Assembly (NCBI GenBank): GCA_044220975.1
Contig: JBGAPZ010000003.1
Span: 62,001 to 126,000 of the forward strand
Source of the DNA: SZUA-430 sp044220975
Lineage (GTDB): Bacteria > Pseudomonadota > Alphaproteobacteria > Micropepsales > Micropepsaceae
Reading direction: 5' to 3'
DNA: 64,000 nt
Shown: piece after piece, positions 55,175 to 63,541 of the stretch
How the letters are laid out: the number at the start of each line of letters is the position of its first letter
Position numbering within the stretch: the first letter of the stretch is position 1
Position numbers and translations under genes: made by a program
Notes under the pieces: model-generated
Database searches by the model: none
Told to the model about the DNA's origin: nothing
Seen by the model: the letters and a program-made list of their open reading frames with translations, nothing else

Positions 55175-56293
55175 TTACACCCGCATCGGCATCAAAACGT
55201 AGAGTGCCGCATCGCCTTCGCTGTCGCGCACCAGAGTGGGCGATCCGGCGTCGGAGAACGCGAACACCGCCTTCGCCCCGTCGATCCGCTCCAAAATGTC
55301 CATGATGTAACGTGCGTTGAATCCGATCTCGATCGGCGTGTTTTTGTAGTCGATCAAGAGTTCCTCGGTTGCGGTTCCCGCTTCCGGACTGACGACGCTG
55401 AGCGTCAGCTTGCCCTTATCCAAGTTCAATTTCACGGCACGCGACTTCTCGGTCGAAACCGTCGACACCCGATCGACCGCCTCCTTCAGCTCGTCGCAAA
55501 CGACTTCAAGCATCTTGTCGTTGCCGGACGGAATTACCCGCTGATACTCGGGGAACGTCCCGTCGATCAGCTTCGACGTCAGCGTCACGCTGCCAAGCGC
55601 AAACTTGATCTTGGTGTCCGATACAGAAATTTCGACAGCATCCTCGATATCCTCGATCAGCTTGCGCACTTCGTTGATCGTCTTACGCGGCACGATGATG
55701 CCCGGAATCTCGACTGCGCCCTTGGGTGCGTTCAGCTCATACCGCGCCAGCCGGTGCCCATCAGTCGCCACAGCCCGCAGATACGTCTTGTTCTTCTCCG
55801 GGTGGGCATGAAGGTAAATGCCGTTGAGGTAATAGCGCGTCTCCTCCGTCGAAACGGCAAACCGCGTCTTGTCGATCAGCTCGCCCAAATCCTTCGATGC
55901 GAGTGAAAACTTGTGCGGCAGGGTTCCAGGCGCCATTGCCGGGAAATCTTCGCGCGGCAACGCTTGCAGTTGAAACTTCGACCGCCCGGCCGACAGCATC
56001 AACCGCCCGTCGTTCTCGCCATATTGCAGTTCGACCTGCGCGCCATCCGGCAGCTTGCGCACGATATCGAACAGGGTGTGCGCTGAAGCCGTCGTGGCGC
56101 CGCCACGCACAACGTCCGCCGCCACCGTCTCAACAACCTCGATGTCGAGATCGGTCGCCGTCAGCGACAACTTACCTTTCTCCGCGTGCAGCAAGACGTT
56201 CGAGAGGATTGGTATCGTGTTGCGCCGTTCGACCACGCTTTGTACGTGCGTAAGCGCTTTGAGAAAGCTCGCCCGTTCGATTGTAATCCGCAT
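55175..56293 (-). CDS. dnaN: DNA polymerase III beta sliding clamp
   Basis: 372 residues with three repeated clamp folds. Typical motifs: MRITIERASFLKAL at the start, VSTEETRYYLNGIYLH, and the C-terminal LMPMRV which forms the ligand-binding groove. It keeps Pol III on DNA. It follows dnaA after a 164-base gap that contains a hairpin. Confidence 0.97.
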   Translation of the reverse strand: MRITIERASFLKALTHVQSVVERRNTIPILSNVLLHAEKGKLSLTATDLDIEVVETVAADVVRGGATTASAHTLFDIVRKLPDGAQVELQYGENDGRLMLSAGRSKFQLQALPREDFPAMAPGTLPHKFSLASKDLGELIDKTRFAVSTEETRYYLNGIYLHAHPEKNKTYLRAVATDGHRLARYELNAPKGAVEIPGIIVPRKTINEVRKLIEDIEDAVEISVSDTKIKFALGSVTLTSKLIDGTFPEYQRVIPSGNDKMLEVVCDELKEAVDRVSTVSTEKSRAVKLNLDKGKLTLSVVSPEAGTATEELLIDYKNTPIEIGFNARYIMDILERIDGAKAVFAFSDAGSPTLVRDSEGDAALYVLMPMRV

Positions 56294-56382
56294 GCGAATG
56301 TCCGGTTGAATATCTGGGGGTGTGAAGACAAAAGCGCCGCGCTACAAAGGGCGCGGCAACGCAGTCGCCAATATAACGATAA

Positions 56383-56423
56383 AGGGCGCCCCAAGGGAAC
56401 TGGAATTCGCCCCGGGACGCCCT
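56383..56423 (-). terminator. Hairpin between dnaA and dnaN
   Basis: Downstream of dnaA on the minus strand, AGGGCG (56418-56423 side) pairs with CGCCCT (56383-56388), extended by GGG/CCC, with a long loop and a short TTTAT after it. This is a weak or partial terminator, which would allow dnaN to have its own promoter while still permitting read-through. Confidence 0.45.
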
Positions 56424-56457
56424 GTTTAACTAATTGATATATAGAGGGAATTTCCTC

Positions 56458-57924
56458 TCAAGCTTGAGGCTGATCGCCCTCGGCCTGAGCCCCCGGGCGC
56501 GCGCCCCCGGAAGACGCATCCGTTGGCCAATTGCGGATCGACAAACGCTGTTGTTCGACCTCGTCGGCGAACGTCGGATCCATCGTGGTGAGACGCTCGA
56601 TCGTCTCGACCGCGTGCATGACCGTGGTGTGATCGCGATTGCCGAACCGCCGTCCGATCTCCGGATACGAACGGGGTGTGAGCTTGCGTGCCAGGAACAT
56701 TGCGATTTGTCTGGGCCGCACGATCGAACGCGACCTGTTTGGTGACTCCAGATCCGCCGTCTTCAAACCGTAGTGCTCGGCCACCTTCTTCTTGATCTCG
56801 TCGATCGTAACCCGGCGATCGTAAGCGCGCAGGAAGTCCGCGAGCCACTGGTTCAGGTTCTCAATCGTGATCGGCCTGTTGCCTTCGCTCTGCATCACCA
56901 CACGGCTGAGCGCGCCTTCAAGCTCGCGCGTATTCGTGTTGATGCGCTGCGCCATAAAGTGCGCCGCTTGCGTGTTCAGAACGAAGCCCGGACGCTCGCG
57001 CGCAATGACGCGTGCTTTTGCTTCCAGGATGGCAAGGCGAAGCTCGAAGTCGGTCGGCGCAATTTCGATCGACGCACCCTTCAAAAGGCGCGAGCGTGCA
57101 CGATCCGAAAGCCCTTCGAACAACGACGGCGAGCGGTCGGCGGAAACGACGATCTGCTTTTGATTGTCGGAGAGCCAATCGAACGCTGCGAGCAGTTCTT
57201 CCTGCGTGGCCTCTTTGCCCAAGATGAAGTGCAGATCGTCGACAAGAAGCAGGTCGACGTTGCGCACTTGGTTCTTGAATGAAACCGTGTCGTTTGCCTT
57301 CAAAGCCGTCACGAACAAACGCATGAACGTTTCGGCAGTGATGAACAGCACGCGCAAATTCGGATTGCGCGCCATTTTGCGCCACGCGATCGCATGCATC
57401 AAATGCGTTTTGCCAAGCCCCGTCTGCCCAAACAGGAACAACGGATTGGCGATCGGCAGATCGGCGTCCGCCGTACGTTTTGCTTCGTTGAAAGCGATCT
57501 GGTTCGACTTGCCCGTGACATAGGTTTCGAACGTGAACGTCTTGTTGAGCGGGATGGAGCCCGTCACCAACACCGGCTCGACCGGCGTCGCGCCAAGACT
57601 GTCGATCGTTGTCGCGCGAGCGCTTACCGCTTGCGCTTGCACGGAGCGAGGACGCGAATCCACGACGAAGTCGACGTGCACGAACGACGCGTCCATCTCT
57701 TGGATCAGCGCCAGAATTCTATCGCCATGGCTCTCCACGACCTTGTCGCGATCGAACCGGCTCGGGCACGCGATAACCACGCGATCGCCTTCGGCCGAGA
57801 GCACGCGCAACGGCGCCACCCAATATTGATACCGCGCACCAAGTTCGATCTTCATCCGCTCGCACACGCGAGCCCAGATCGCTTCGATTTTGTCGCCGAC
57901 AGTTTTTGCTTCTTGAGAGGTCAC
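56458..57924 (-). CDS. dnaA: Chromosomal replication initiator DnaA
   Basis: 488 residues. Domain I is at the N-terminus, the AAA+ domain has GQTGLGKTHL and LLLVDDLHF, and the C-terminal DNA-binding signature NRDHTTVMHAVETIE recognises DnaA boxes. It opens the origin. The start is GTG 57924, with an A-rich ribosome region. First gene of dnaA-dnaN-recF-gyrB. The leader has two GANTC sites at 58045-58049 and 58063-58067. Confidence 0.97.
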   Translation of the reverse strand: MTSQEAKTVGDKIEAIWARVCERMKIELGARYQYWVAPLRVLSAEGDRVVIACPSRFDRDKVVESHGDRILALIQEMDASFVHVDFVVDSRPRSVQAQAVSARATTIDSLGATPVEPVLVTGSIPLNKTFTFETYVTGKSNQIAFNEAKRTADADLPIANPLFLFGQTGLGKTHLMHAIAWRKMARNPNLRVLFITAETFMRLFVTALKANDTVSFKNQVRNVDLLLVDDLHFILGKEATQEELLAAFDWLSDNQKQIVVSADRSPSLFEGLSDRARSRLLKGASIEIAPTDFELRLAILEAKARVIARERPGFVLNTQAAHFMAQRINTNTRELEGALSRVVMQSEGNRPITIENLNQWLADFLRAYDRRVTIDEIKKKVAEHYGLKTADLESPNRSRSIVRPRQIAMFLARKLTPRSYPEIGRRFGNRDHTTVMHAVETIERLTTMDPTFADEVEQQRLSIRNWPTDASSGGARPGAQAEGDQPQA

Positions 57925-58044
57925 TTTTTCTTTTCCCTTTTTTGCCTTGCCTACCCCAGAACCGCGACTTGCCTGTGATGTTTCACCTGAACAAGCGACG
58001 GCTTACTGCACTAAAGGCACGTCCCATTGAGCAGCGACCCCCCG

Positions 58045-58076
58045 GACTCCGGACGGACAATGAATCCGTCCGAGCT
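58045..58076. promoter_or_regulatory. Inverted repeat with two GANTC sites in the dnaA leader
   Basis: The sequence CTCCGGACGG (58047-58056) pairs with CCGTCCG (58066-58072) plus AG, giving a stem-loop about 125-150 bases upstream of the dnaA GTG. GACTC (58045-58049) and GAATC (58063-58067) are potential CcrM methylation sites. In Caulobacter the dnaA promoter is CcrM-responsive, so a link is plausible. No -10/-35 could be placed with confidence. Confidence 0.4.
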
Positions 58077-58170
58077 CAATGTCATCATCTACTTTGGAAA
58101 CACGAGCGACAAACGTGCTCGCTAACGCCCCAACACCATCCTCGCGCAGCAACTGCCTATTCGTGCTGCG

Positions 58171-58599
58171 CTAGGACTGCACCCAAGGAAGACCGCCGGC
58201 CTTCCAACCATTCGTTGCTCCACGGTGCCGTTCGGCGTCGACATCCCCTTCGAAGCCGCCGGCAACGTTGAAGCACTTCGTAAAACCCTTTGCGGTCATC
58301 GCGATCGCCGCCGCCTGGCTGCGCGCGCCCGACCGGCACAGAAATGCGATCGGCGTCGACGCCGTCACGTCCGCCGCTTTCAGCTGCTCCGCAACCACCT
58401 GATCGAATTCGGCATTCCGGCCCATGCCAGGAAACACTTGCCACTCGACAAGGATCGGTTTGCGCTGGAGAGAGCCGAGATCCGGGACGCCAACGAACGT
58501 CCATTCCGCCGCCGAGCGCACATCGACGAGTTGGGCTTTCGGATCGCTCTTTAAGAGAGCGAAAGCCTCCTTCGGCGAGATGTCACCAGCGTAACCCAT
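58171..58599 (-). CDS. Rhodanese-like sulfurtransferase
   Basis: 142 residues, a single rhodanese domain with the catalytic Cys in FLCRSGARSQAAA. N-terminal ISPKEAFALLKSDPKAQLVDVRS is typical. Rhodaneses move sulfane sulfur; many such single-domain proteins are poorly assigned. ATG 58599 (MGYAGD) is used. It is the gene upstream of dnaA on the same strand. Confidence 0.88.
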   Translation of the reverse strand: MGYAGDISPKEAFALLKSDPKAQLVDVRSAAEWTFVGVPDLGSLQRKPILVEWQVFPGMGRNAEFDQVVAEQLKAADVTASTPIAFLCRSGARSQAAAIAMTAKGFTKCFNVAGGFEGDVDAERHRGATNGWKAGGLPWVQS

Positions 58600-59191
58600 C
58601 GTCCAAATGCTCTCCCAGGCGAGCAGAATCCGGCCTCGTCCGCGGAATCCGCGGTCCAAAACACCGTGCGTTAAGAACTGAAAAGACCAGACCCGAGGAC
58701 CGGACCTGCTGCTTTTAAGACGTAGCGGTACTCAAACCGCCTGCTCTACGACTGAGCGCCAATCGCGCCTTCTTGTTTATGAACTTCATTGTCGTAGCCC
58801 CAATCTTCATCGCCCTTTAACCATACAACAGGTGTTTGAACGGTGGAAGTGGTCCAATGCAAGAACATGCACTCGGTGCGCATTAAAACACTTTCACGAC
58901 AGCGCAATGTACGACCACTCGCATCGAAAACTCTGTGCACAACGATCACACCAAACACGAGGTATTTCCTACGCTTTATGAGTGCTGCCGCAGGCCGTCA
59001 ATGTGGCAATTCTCGACATACTCCGTATACGGAATATTATCATCGGCAAACGCCGCAGCGATCCGCGAATGCGCACGTCGTGCACAGGAAAACGCGCCGC
59101 GCGCGAAACCTTGGGACAAATAAAACCTAAATGGAGAACGCAGCGCCCTTTAAGAACTCAAAGGGGCGAGTGGGCGAAACGCGCCCGAACC
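58600..59191. other. Intergenic region between rhodanese and rpsT, structured
   Basis: 592 bases without a convincing protein gene. From 58681 to 58757 there are three adjoining stem-loops: AAAAG...CTTTT (58681-58716), GCGGT-ACTCAA-ACCGC (58725-58740), and GCTC-TACGACT-GAGC (58743-58757). The last two, read on the minus strand, resemble the D-arm and an anticodon-like arm of a tRNA, but no proper acceptor or T-loop follows. A 12-base palindrome TCCGTATACGGA lies at 59022-59033, and one DnaA-box-like TGTGCACAA at 58934-58942. Could hold a small RNA or part of an origin; not established. Confidence 0.4.
59144..59168 (-). terminator. Hairpin downstream of rpsT
   Basis: CGCCCTTT (59144-59151) pairs with AAAGGGGCG (59160-59168) with one bulge, about 25 bases after the normal rpsT stop at 59192. 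It lacks a clear T-run, so it may be a weak terminator or a processing hairpin. Confidence 0.4.
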
Positions 59192-59487
59192 TTACTTGGA
59201 CAGGGCCTTCACGCGCTTCGTCAGACGCGACACTTTGCGCGCCGCCGCACGCTTATGAAGGATGCGCTTGTTGGCGCCACGGATGATTTCCGGCTGGGCC
59301 GCTTGGAGTGCCGCTTGGGCGGCCTTCGCGTCGCCGGAGGCGCTTGGGCGGCCTTCGCGTCGCCCGAGGCGATAGCTTCCTCGACCTTGCGGATATGAGT
59401 GCGAACACGGCTCTTCCGCGCGGTATTCACGGCCTCGCGGCGCTTGCCTTTGCGCGCTGCTTTGGCTGCCGAGCGGATATTCGCCAT
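59192..59487 (-). pseudogene. rpsT: 30S ribosomal protein S20, frameshifted by a 29-bp duplication
   Basis: The frame starts correctly at ATG 59487 (MANIRSAAKAARKGKRREAV) and is S20 through GDAKAAQA. It then switches frame because a 29-base unit is present twice (59312-59340 and 59341-59369). Removing one copy restores ALQAAQPEIIRGANKRIL, then KRAAARKVSRLTKRVKALSK and stop at 59192, giving an intact 88-residue S20. As written, the protein would end in unrelated sequence at 59221. Either a sequencing/assembly error or a real lesion. Confidence 0.9.
59312..59369. repeat. 29-bp tandem duplication inside rpsT
   Basis: Two adjacent 29-base units match at 28 of 29 positions, with one G/C difference near position 25 of the unit. 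Because 29 is not a multiple of three, it shifts the rpsT frame. The mismatch suggests a join of two near-identical strain variants as one explanation. Confidence 0.95.
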
Positions 59488-59587
59488 GTGGATAATCCCT
59501 AGAAAGTCGTGGCCCTGTTGCTCAGGGGCCGCGGGTTATAGACGGGGCTGTAAAGCAGCGTCAACCCGGAAAGCCCGCGTCAATCCG

Positions 59588-60364
59588 TCAGCGATGCTCG
59601 AACTTCGGTTTTCGCTTTTCGACGAAGGCCGCCATGCCCTCTTTTTGGTCGGCCGTCGCGAACATGGAGTGAAAAAGCCGCCGCTCGAATCTGACACCCT
59701 CAGCAAGCGTCGTTTCGTAGGCCCGGTTCACCGTTTCCTTTGTCATCATCGCAATCGGCAGCGACATGTCGGCGATCGTCTCTGCGACCTTCATCGCCTC
59801 ATTCACGAGTTCCGCAACAGGAATCACCCGGCTGACGAGCCCTGCGCGCTCGGCCTCGGCTGCGTCCATCATGCGCCCGGTGAGGCACATTTCCATCGCC
59901 TTCGACTTTCCCACAAACCGGGTAAGCCGCTGCGTCCCGCCCAACCCCGGCATCACGCCTAATTTGATCTCCGGCTGGCCGAATTTCGCGTTGTCGCCGG
60001 CCAAGATGAAGTCGCACACCATCGCAAGCTCTGCGCCGCCGCCGAGTGCAAATCCTGCAACCGCCGCAATCATCGGCTTGCGGCAGCGCGTAATCCGCTC
60101 CCATTTCCTTGTGAAAAAGTCTTCGCCGAACGTGTCCGCATACGTCTTCGGCTGCATCTCCTTGATGTCCGCGCCGGCCGCAAAAGCCTTCTCCGATCCG
60201 GTGAGGACGATGCAGCGAATGCCTTTGTCCTCATCCGCCCGATCCAACTCAATTCCCAACTCGTCCAGCAACTGCCCGTTCAACGCGTTCAAAGCTTGCG
60301 GCCTATTCAGCGTAATCAACAGCACTGCGCCGCGTGTCTCTATCTTGATCGTTTCGTAGTTCAT
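59588..60364 (-). CDS. Enoyl-CoA hydratase
   Basis: 258-residue crotonase with GADIKEM and the catalytic Glu regions GGGAELAMVCD (Glu) and GVMPGLGGTQRL (Glu nearby position). Likely a fatty-acid beta-oxidation enzyme of the mitochondrial ECHS1 type. AGGTGG supports ATG 60364. It lies 65 bases after the TetR gene and 100 bases before rpsT, all on the minus strand. Confidence 0.93.
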   Translation of the reverse strand: MNYETIKIETRGAVLLITLNRPQALNALNGQLLDELGIELDRADEDKGIRCIVLTGSEKAFAAGADIKEMQPKTYADTFGEDFFTRKWERITRCRKPMIAAVAGFALGGGAELAMVCDFILAGDNAKFGQPEIKLGVMPGLGGTQRLTRFVGKSKAMEMCLTGRMMDAAEAERAGLVSRVIPVAELVNEAMKVAETIADMSLPIAMMTKETVNRAYETTLAEGVRFERRLFHSMFATADQKEGMAAFVEKRKPKFEHR

Positions 60365-60429
60365 GGGCGGTACCACCTGGAAATTTGGCGAGCGGTTTAG
60401 CGTATGCCCGTCCGCGATGCCAGCGTCAG

Positions 60430-61086
60430 TCACCTCGCACGGCCCAGCGCGGCCAAATAGGCATTCAGCATGAACCGCAAATCGTCGTCCGCATGCGTCT
60501 TGAGGAACTGCGGCGCAAGACGAGAGAGGTGAGGCAGATTGGGTGCATTCCATTGGGAACTGTCCCACTGCGCCCAGTGCTCTTCTGCCGCGGCCTTGCT
60601 CGAACTCAATCCTTGAGTGTGCGCAATGACGAAACCGAAGCACATGGCGATCAATCCGCGAAACGCACTCACCTGTTGCGCCGGCCGCAATCCGGAGTCG
60701 GCAAGGGCCGCCGCAATCATGTCCATGCCGCTCATCACAGTGGGATCGCGCACCCGTGCGTCTGCAGAGGCAAGCAACAGCACCAGCGGTGGATGCGCGA
60801 GAAGCGCGCCATAAAGCCCCATCGCGATCGCCTCAAGCCGCCGTTGCCAGGGCAAGCCCGGATCCGGCGGCTTGATTTTGGACAAAACGAGATTTGCGAC
60901 GCCATCCATAAGGTCGCGACGATCCGCGACGTGATTGTAGAGCGACATCGCCTCCACGCCGAGGTCGGCGGCGAGCCGCCGCATCGAAAGCCCCGCAAGG
61001 CCTTCCGCATCGAGGATTTTGAGCGCCGCGTCCAAGATTTTTTCCCGGCTCAGCGGTGCGCGCTTGGCTGGCTTGCGCGGCGCCAC
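60430..61086 (-). CDS. TetR/AcrR-family transcriptional regulator
   Basis: 218 residues. The helix-turn-helix is LSMRRLAADLGVEAMSLYNHV; the rest is a helical ligand domain resembling the TetR C-terminal (TetR_C) group. It probably represses itself and the divergent nitroreductase-CPBP genes via two palindromes at 61101-61137. GTG 61086 is chosen, with GGGAG five bases upstream. The inducing ligand is unknown. Confidence 0.9.
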   Translation of the reverse strand: MAPRKPAKRAPLSREKILDAALKILDAEGLAGLSMRRLAADLGVEAMSLYNHVADRRDLMDGVANLVLSKIKPPDPGLPWQRRLEAIAMGLYGALLAHPPLVLLLASADARVRDPTVMSGMDMIAAALADSGLRPAQQVSAFRGLIAMCFGFVIAHTQGLSSSKAAAEEHWAQWDSSQWNAPNLPHLSRLAPQFLKTHADDDLRFMLNAYLAALGRAR

Positions 61087-61100
61087 GTTGACTCCCTTAA

Positions 61101-61137
61101 ACTTACGATGTAAGTAAAATAAACTTACGCTGTAAGT
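61101..61137. promoter_or_regulatory. Twin palindromic operator between tetR and nitroreductase genes
   Basis: ACTTAC-GAT-GTAAGT (61101-61115) and ACTTAC-GCT-GTAAGT (61123-61137) are perfect inverted repeats 22 bases apart, about two helical turns. They lie between the divergent TetR and nitroreductase genes, typical for TetR dimers binding side by side. A plus-strand TTGACT at 61088-61093 and minus-strand TTGACT at 61140-61135 could be -35 boxes. Confidence 0.85.
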
Positions 61138-61166
61138 CAATGCTCGCCTAGCGACGGAGGATGGCC

Positions 61167-61883
61167 ATGAACATCGTCGAAGCGCTGAACTCCCGCATTA
61201 CGTGCCGGTCGTTTCTCGACACTCCGGTATCGGAAGAGACCGTGCGCGCAATACTGAAGGGAGCGACCCGAGCGCCATCCGGCGGCAATCTTCAGCCCCA
61301 GCACGTTTGGGCACTGAGCGGCGCCGATCTCAAGGCGCTGACGATGGAAGTCGCCAACCGGGTACGGTCAGGCGAACTTACGGACGGTCCGACGGAGTAC
61401 AACGTGTTCCCCACGGTCCTGAAGGAACCTTATCTATCGCGGCGTTGGCAGGTGGGGGCCGATATGTACGCCGCGCTCAACATCACGCGCCTCGATCCCG
61501 ACCTGTTCAAGCAACACCTCGCCCGCAACTACGAGTTCTTCGGGGCGCCGGTTGGTCTCTTCTTCGCCATCGACCGTGACATGCAGCAAAGCCAGTGGAG
61601 CGATCTGGGCATGTACATCATGTCCGTGATGCTGCTCGCGCGCGAGCATGGCCTTCACACCGCGCCGCTGGAGGCTTGGGCAAATTTCCCGCGTACCGTG
61701 GCGGCGCACGTGAACATGCCGCCTGAGCTCATGCTCTTTTGCGGCATGGCGCTTGGCGTCATGGACACGAACGACCCTGTGAACTGTTGGCGTGCGCGCC
61801 GGATCGATCTCGACGAATTCGTCCGCTTCCGCGGCTTCGGCGCTGTTGCGGCCCAGGCGCGTTCGGCAGAGCTCTGCCAATGA
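61167..61883 (+). CDS. Nitroreductase family protein (TetR-controlled)
   Basis: 238 residues. FMN-binding features NSRITCRSFLDTPV, APSGGNLQP and PPELMLFCGMALG match the paralogue at 50712-51383. GGAGG (61156-61160) fixes ATG 61167; an ATG at 61161 abuts the Shine-Dalgarno sequence. The stop overlaps the CPBP gene (ATGA). The adjacent TetR gene and operators imply ligand-induced expression. Confidence 0.9.
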   Translation: MNIVEALNSRITCRSFLDTPVSEETVRAILKGATRAPSGGNLQPQHVWALSGADLKALTMEVANRVRSGELTDGPTEYNVFPTVLKEPYLSRRWQVGADMYAALNITRLDPDLFKQHLARNYEFFGAPVGLFFAIDRDMQQSQWSDLGMYIMSVMLLAREHGLHTAPLEAWANFPRTVAAHVNMPPELMLFCGMALGVMDTNDPVNCWRARRIDLDEFVRFRGFGAVAAQARSAELCQ

Positions 61884-62641
61884 CGCCGCGTCCGCTTGCA
61901 ATGCTCGCATGGACGCTGCTGCTATCGATGCCGATCTATGTGTGGGGCATATTCAATCCAATTCACGGTCTGCCCTACGGCCTTCCGGGCACCGTGGTCA
62001 TGATCGTGGTGCCGGCCCTCGTTGCCTCAGCCATGATACTGCGCGACGCCGGCAGCGCTGCGCTCGCGAGCACCTGGGCTCGAATATTCGACGTCGACCG
62101 AATCGCGGGCTACCGCTGGTTGGCGCTCGCGCTTCTCACGATGCCGGCAGCCACGGTTGGAACCTATTATCTGATGCGCGCACTTGACCTGCCATTGCCG
62201 GTCAATCCCGTCGTCGAGGCCGGCGCACTTCCCTTTGCGTTCGCGGCATACGTCGCGGGAGCCGCCATCGAAGAAGTTGGCTGGACCGGCTACTGCACCG
62301 AACCCTTGCAAGCCAGGTACGGTGTTCTTGGTAGCGGCCTCATCATCGGCGCAGTGTGGGCAATCTGGCATATCGTGCCGTGGTACATCATCCAAGGCCA
62401 CGCCGCCGATTGGGTTATAGGCCAGTCGCTTCTAACGGTGCTCATGCGCGTTGTGATGGTCTATCTCTATGTACACGGCGGAAAGAGCCTCTTTCTCGCG
62501 ACGCTGTTTCACGCGACGATCAACGTGAGTTACAGCCTGTTCCCGAACGACGGATCGCATTACGACCCGGTGGTACTCTTCGTCGTGCTCGCTGCCGCTG
62601 TGCTGGCGTTGACGGCGCGAACGATCGTCGCCTATCGCTGA
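61880..62641 (+). CDS. CPBP-family intramembrane metalloprotease
   Basis: 253 residues with about eight helices. The family's EExxxR-type motif appears as IEEVGWTGY, and the zinc ligands as AIWHIVPWY and LFHATIN. These proteins include Rce1-like proteases and other membrane proteins. It is translationally coupled to the nitroreductase by ATGA, so it belongs to the TetR-controlled unit. Its end overlaps mutM by 10 bases, convergent. Confidence 0.85.
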   Translation: MTPRPLAMLAWTLLLSMPIYVWGIFNPIHGLPYGLPGTVVMIVVPALVASAMILRDAGSAALASTWARIFDVDRIAGYRWLALALLTMPAATVGTYYLMRALDLPLPVNPVVEAGALPFAFAAYVAGAAIEEVGWTGYCTEPLQARYGVLGSGLIIGAVWAIWHIVPWYIIQGHAADWVIGQSLLTVLMRVVMVYLYVHGGKSLFLATLFHATINVSYSLFPNDGSHYDPVVLFVVLAAAVLALTARTIVAYR

Positions 62642-63484
62642 CACGTCGGACAAAAGAACGTCGAGCGTCCCGACTGCACGATACGCTTCACCACGCCGGC
62701 GCAGCCTTTCTTCGTACAACGCTCGCCTTCGCGGTCGTAGACCGAGAAGCTGTTCTGAAAATATCCAAGCTCCCCACTCGTCTGTTTGTAGTCGCGCAAG
62801 CTCGATCCGCCAGCCTTGATCGCAGCTTTGAGCACCGCCTTCACCTCCGGCACCAGCTTTCGCGAGCGCTCGCCTGGGACCGTCGAGGCAATGCGCTTCG
62901 GCGAAATCCCGGCACGAAACAGCGCTTCGCACACATAGATATTGCCGAGCCCCGCCACGACGCGCTGATCAAGCAGCGCCGCCTTGATCGGCGTGCGTTT
63001 GCCCTTCAAGGCCGCATCCAACATCGCCGGTGAAAAATGCGCCGACAGAGGCTCCGGCCCGAGCTCGGCTAGATATTTGTACGTCGAAACCTCCGACGCC
63101 TTGAACAGATCCATCATCCCAAAGCGCCGATGATCCGTGAACGTCACGCGCGCGCCTTGATCCGTCTCGAACACGATGTGATCGTGCTTTCCCGCTTCCG
63201 GCGTTCCTATGCAGAAAACGCCCGAGCTTCGCACCGTCGATCGAAAAGCGTCCCGACATGCCCAGATGCATGATCAGCACCTCACCCCCGTCGAGATATG
63301 CGAGGATATATTTCGCGCGCCGCGTCAGCTTTTCGACGCGCCGTCCCGTTAACCGTTCGGCAAACTTTGCAGGCAAGGGAAAGCGCAAATCGCCGCGCCG
63401 CGCGATCACGCGAGCGAACCTACGCCCCTCAAGCACGGGCAAAAGCCCCTGTCTGACGGTCTCGACCTCGGGAAGTTCGGGCAT
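62632..63484 (-). pseudogene. mutM: Formamidopyrimidine-DNA glycosylase, frameshifted
   Basis: The start (MPELPEVETVRQGL, catalytic Pro2 and Glu3) reads correctly from ATG 63484 to MSGRFSIDG near 63236. The conserved remainder (GTPEAGKHDHIVF, DHRRFGMMDLF, KRTPIKAALLDQRVVAGLG, and the zinc finger CTKKGC / FFCPTC) continues in the -1/+1 shifted frame from about 63205. A single-base indel lies between about 63205 and 63236. Joined, it would be the normal length of about 283 residues. MutM removes 8-oxoguanine. Sequencing error or a real mutation. Confidence 0.9.
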
Positions 63485-63541
63485 GGGACGCTGTGTAACC
63501 TAGCTCAAGGAATTTGCGAGCACTATGTAAGGGTGAACCCC

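Noticed and set aside
58843..59130. Small plus-strand frame upstream of rpsT
   Set aside because: No ribosome site or recognisable motif; likely chance in the intergenic region.
58600..59191. Chromosome origin (oriC) in the rhodanese-rpsT gap
   Set aside because: Only one near-match to a DnaA box (58934-58942) and no clear AT-rich unwinding element; not enough to call an origin.
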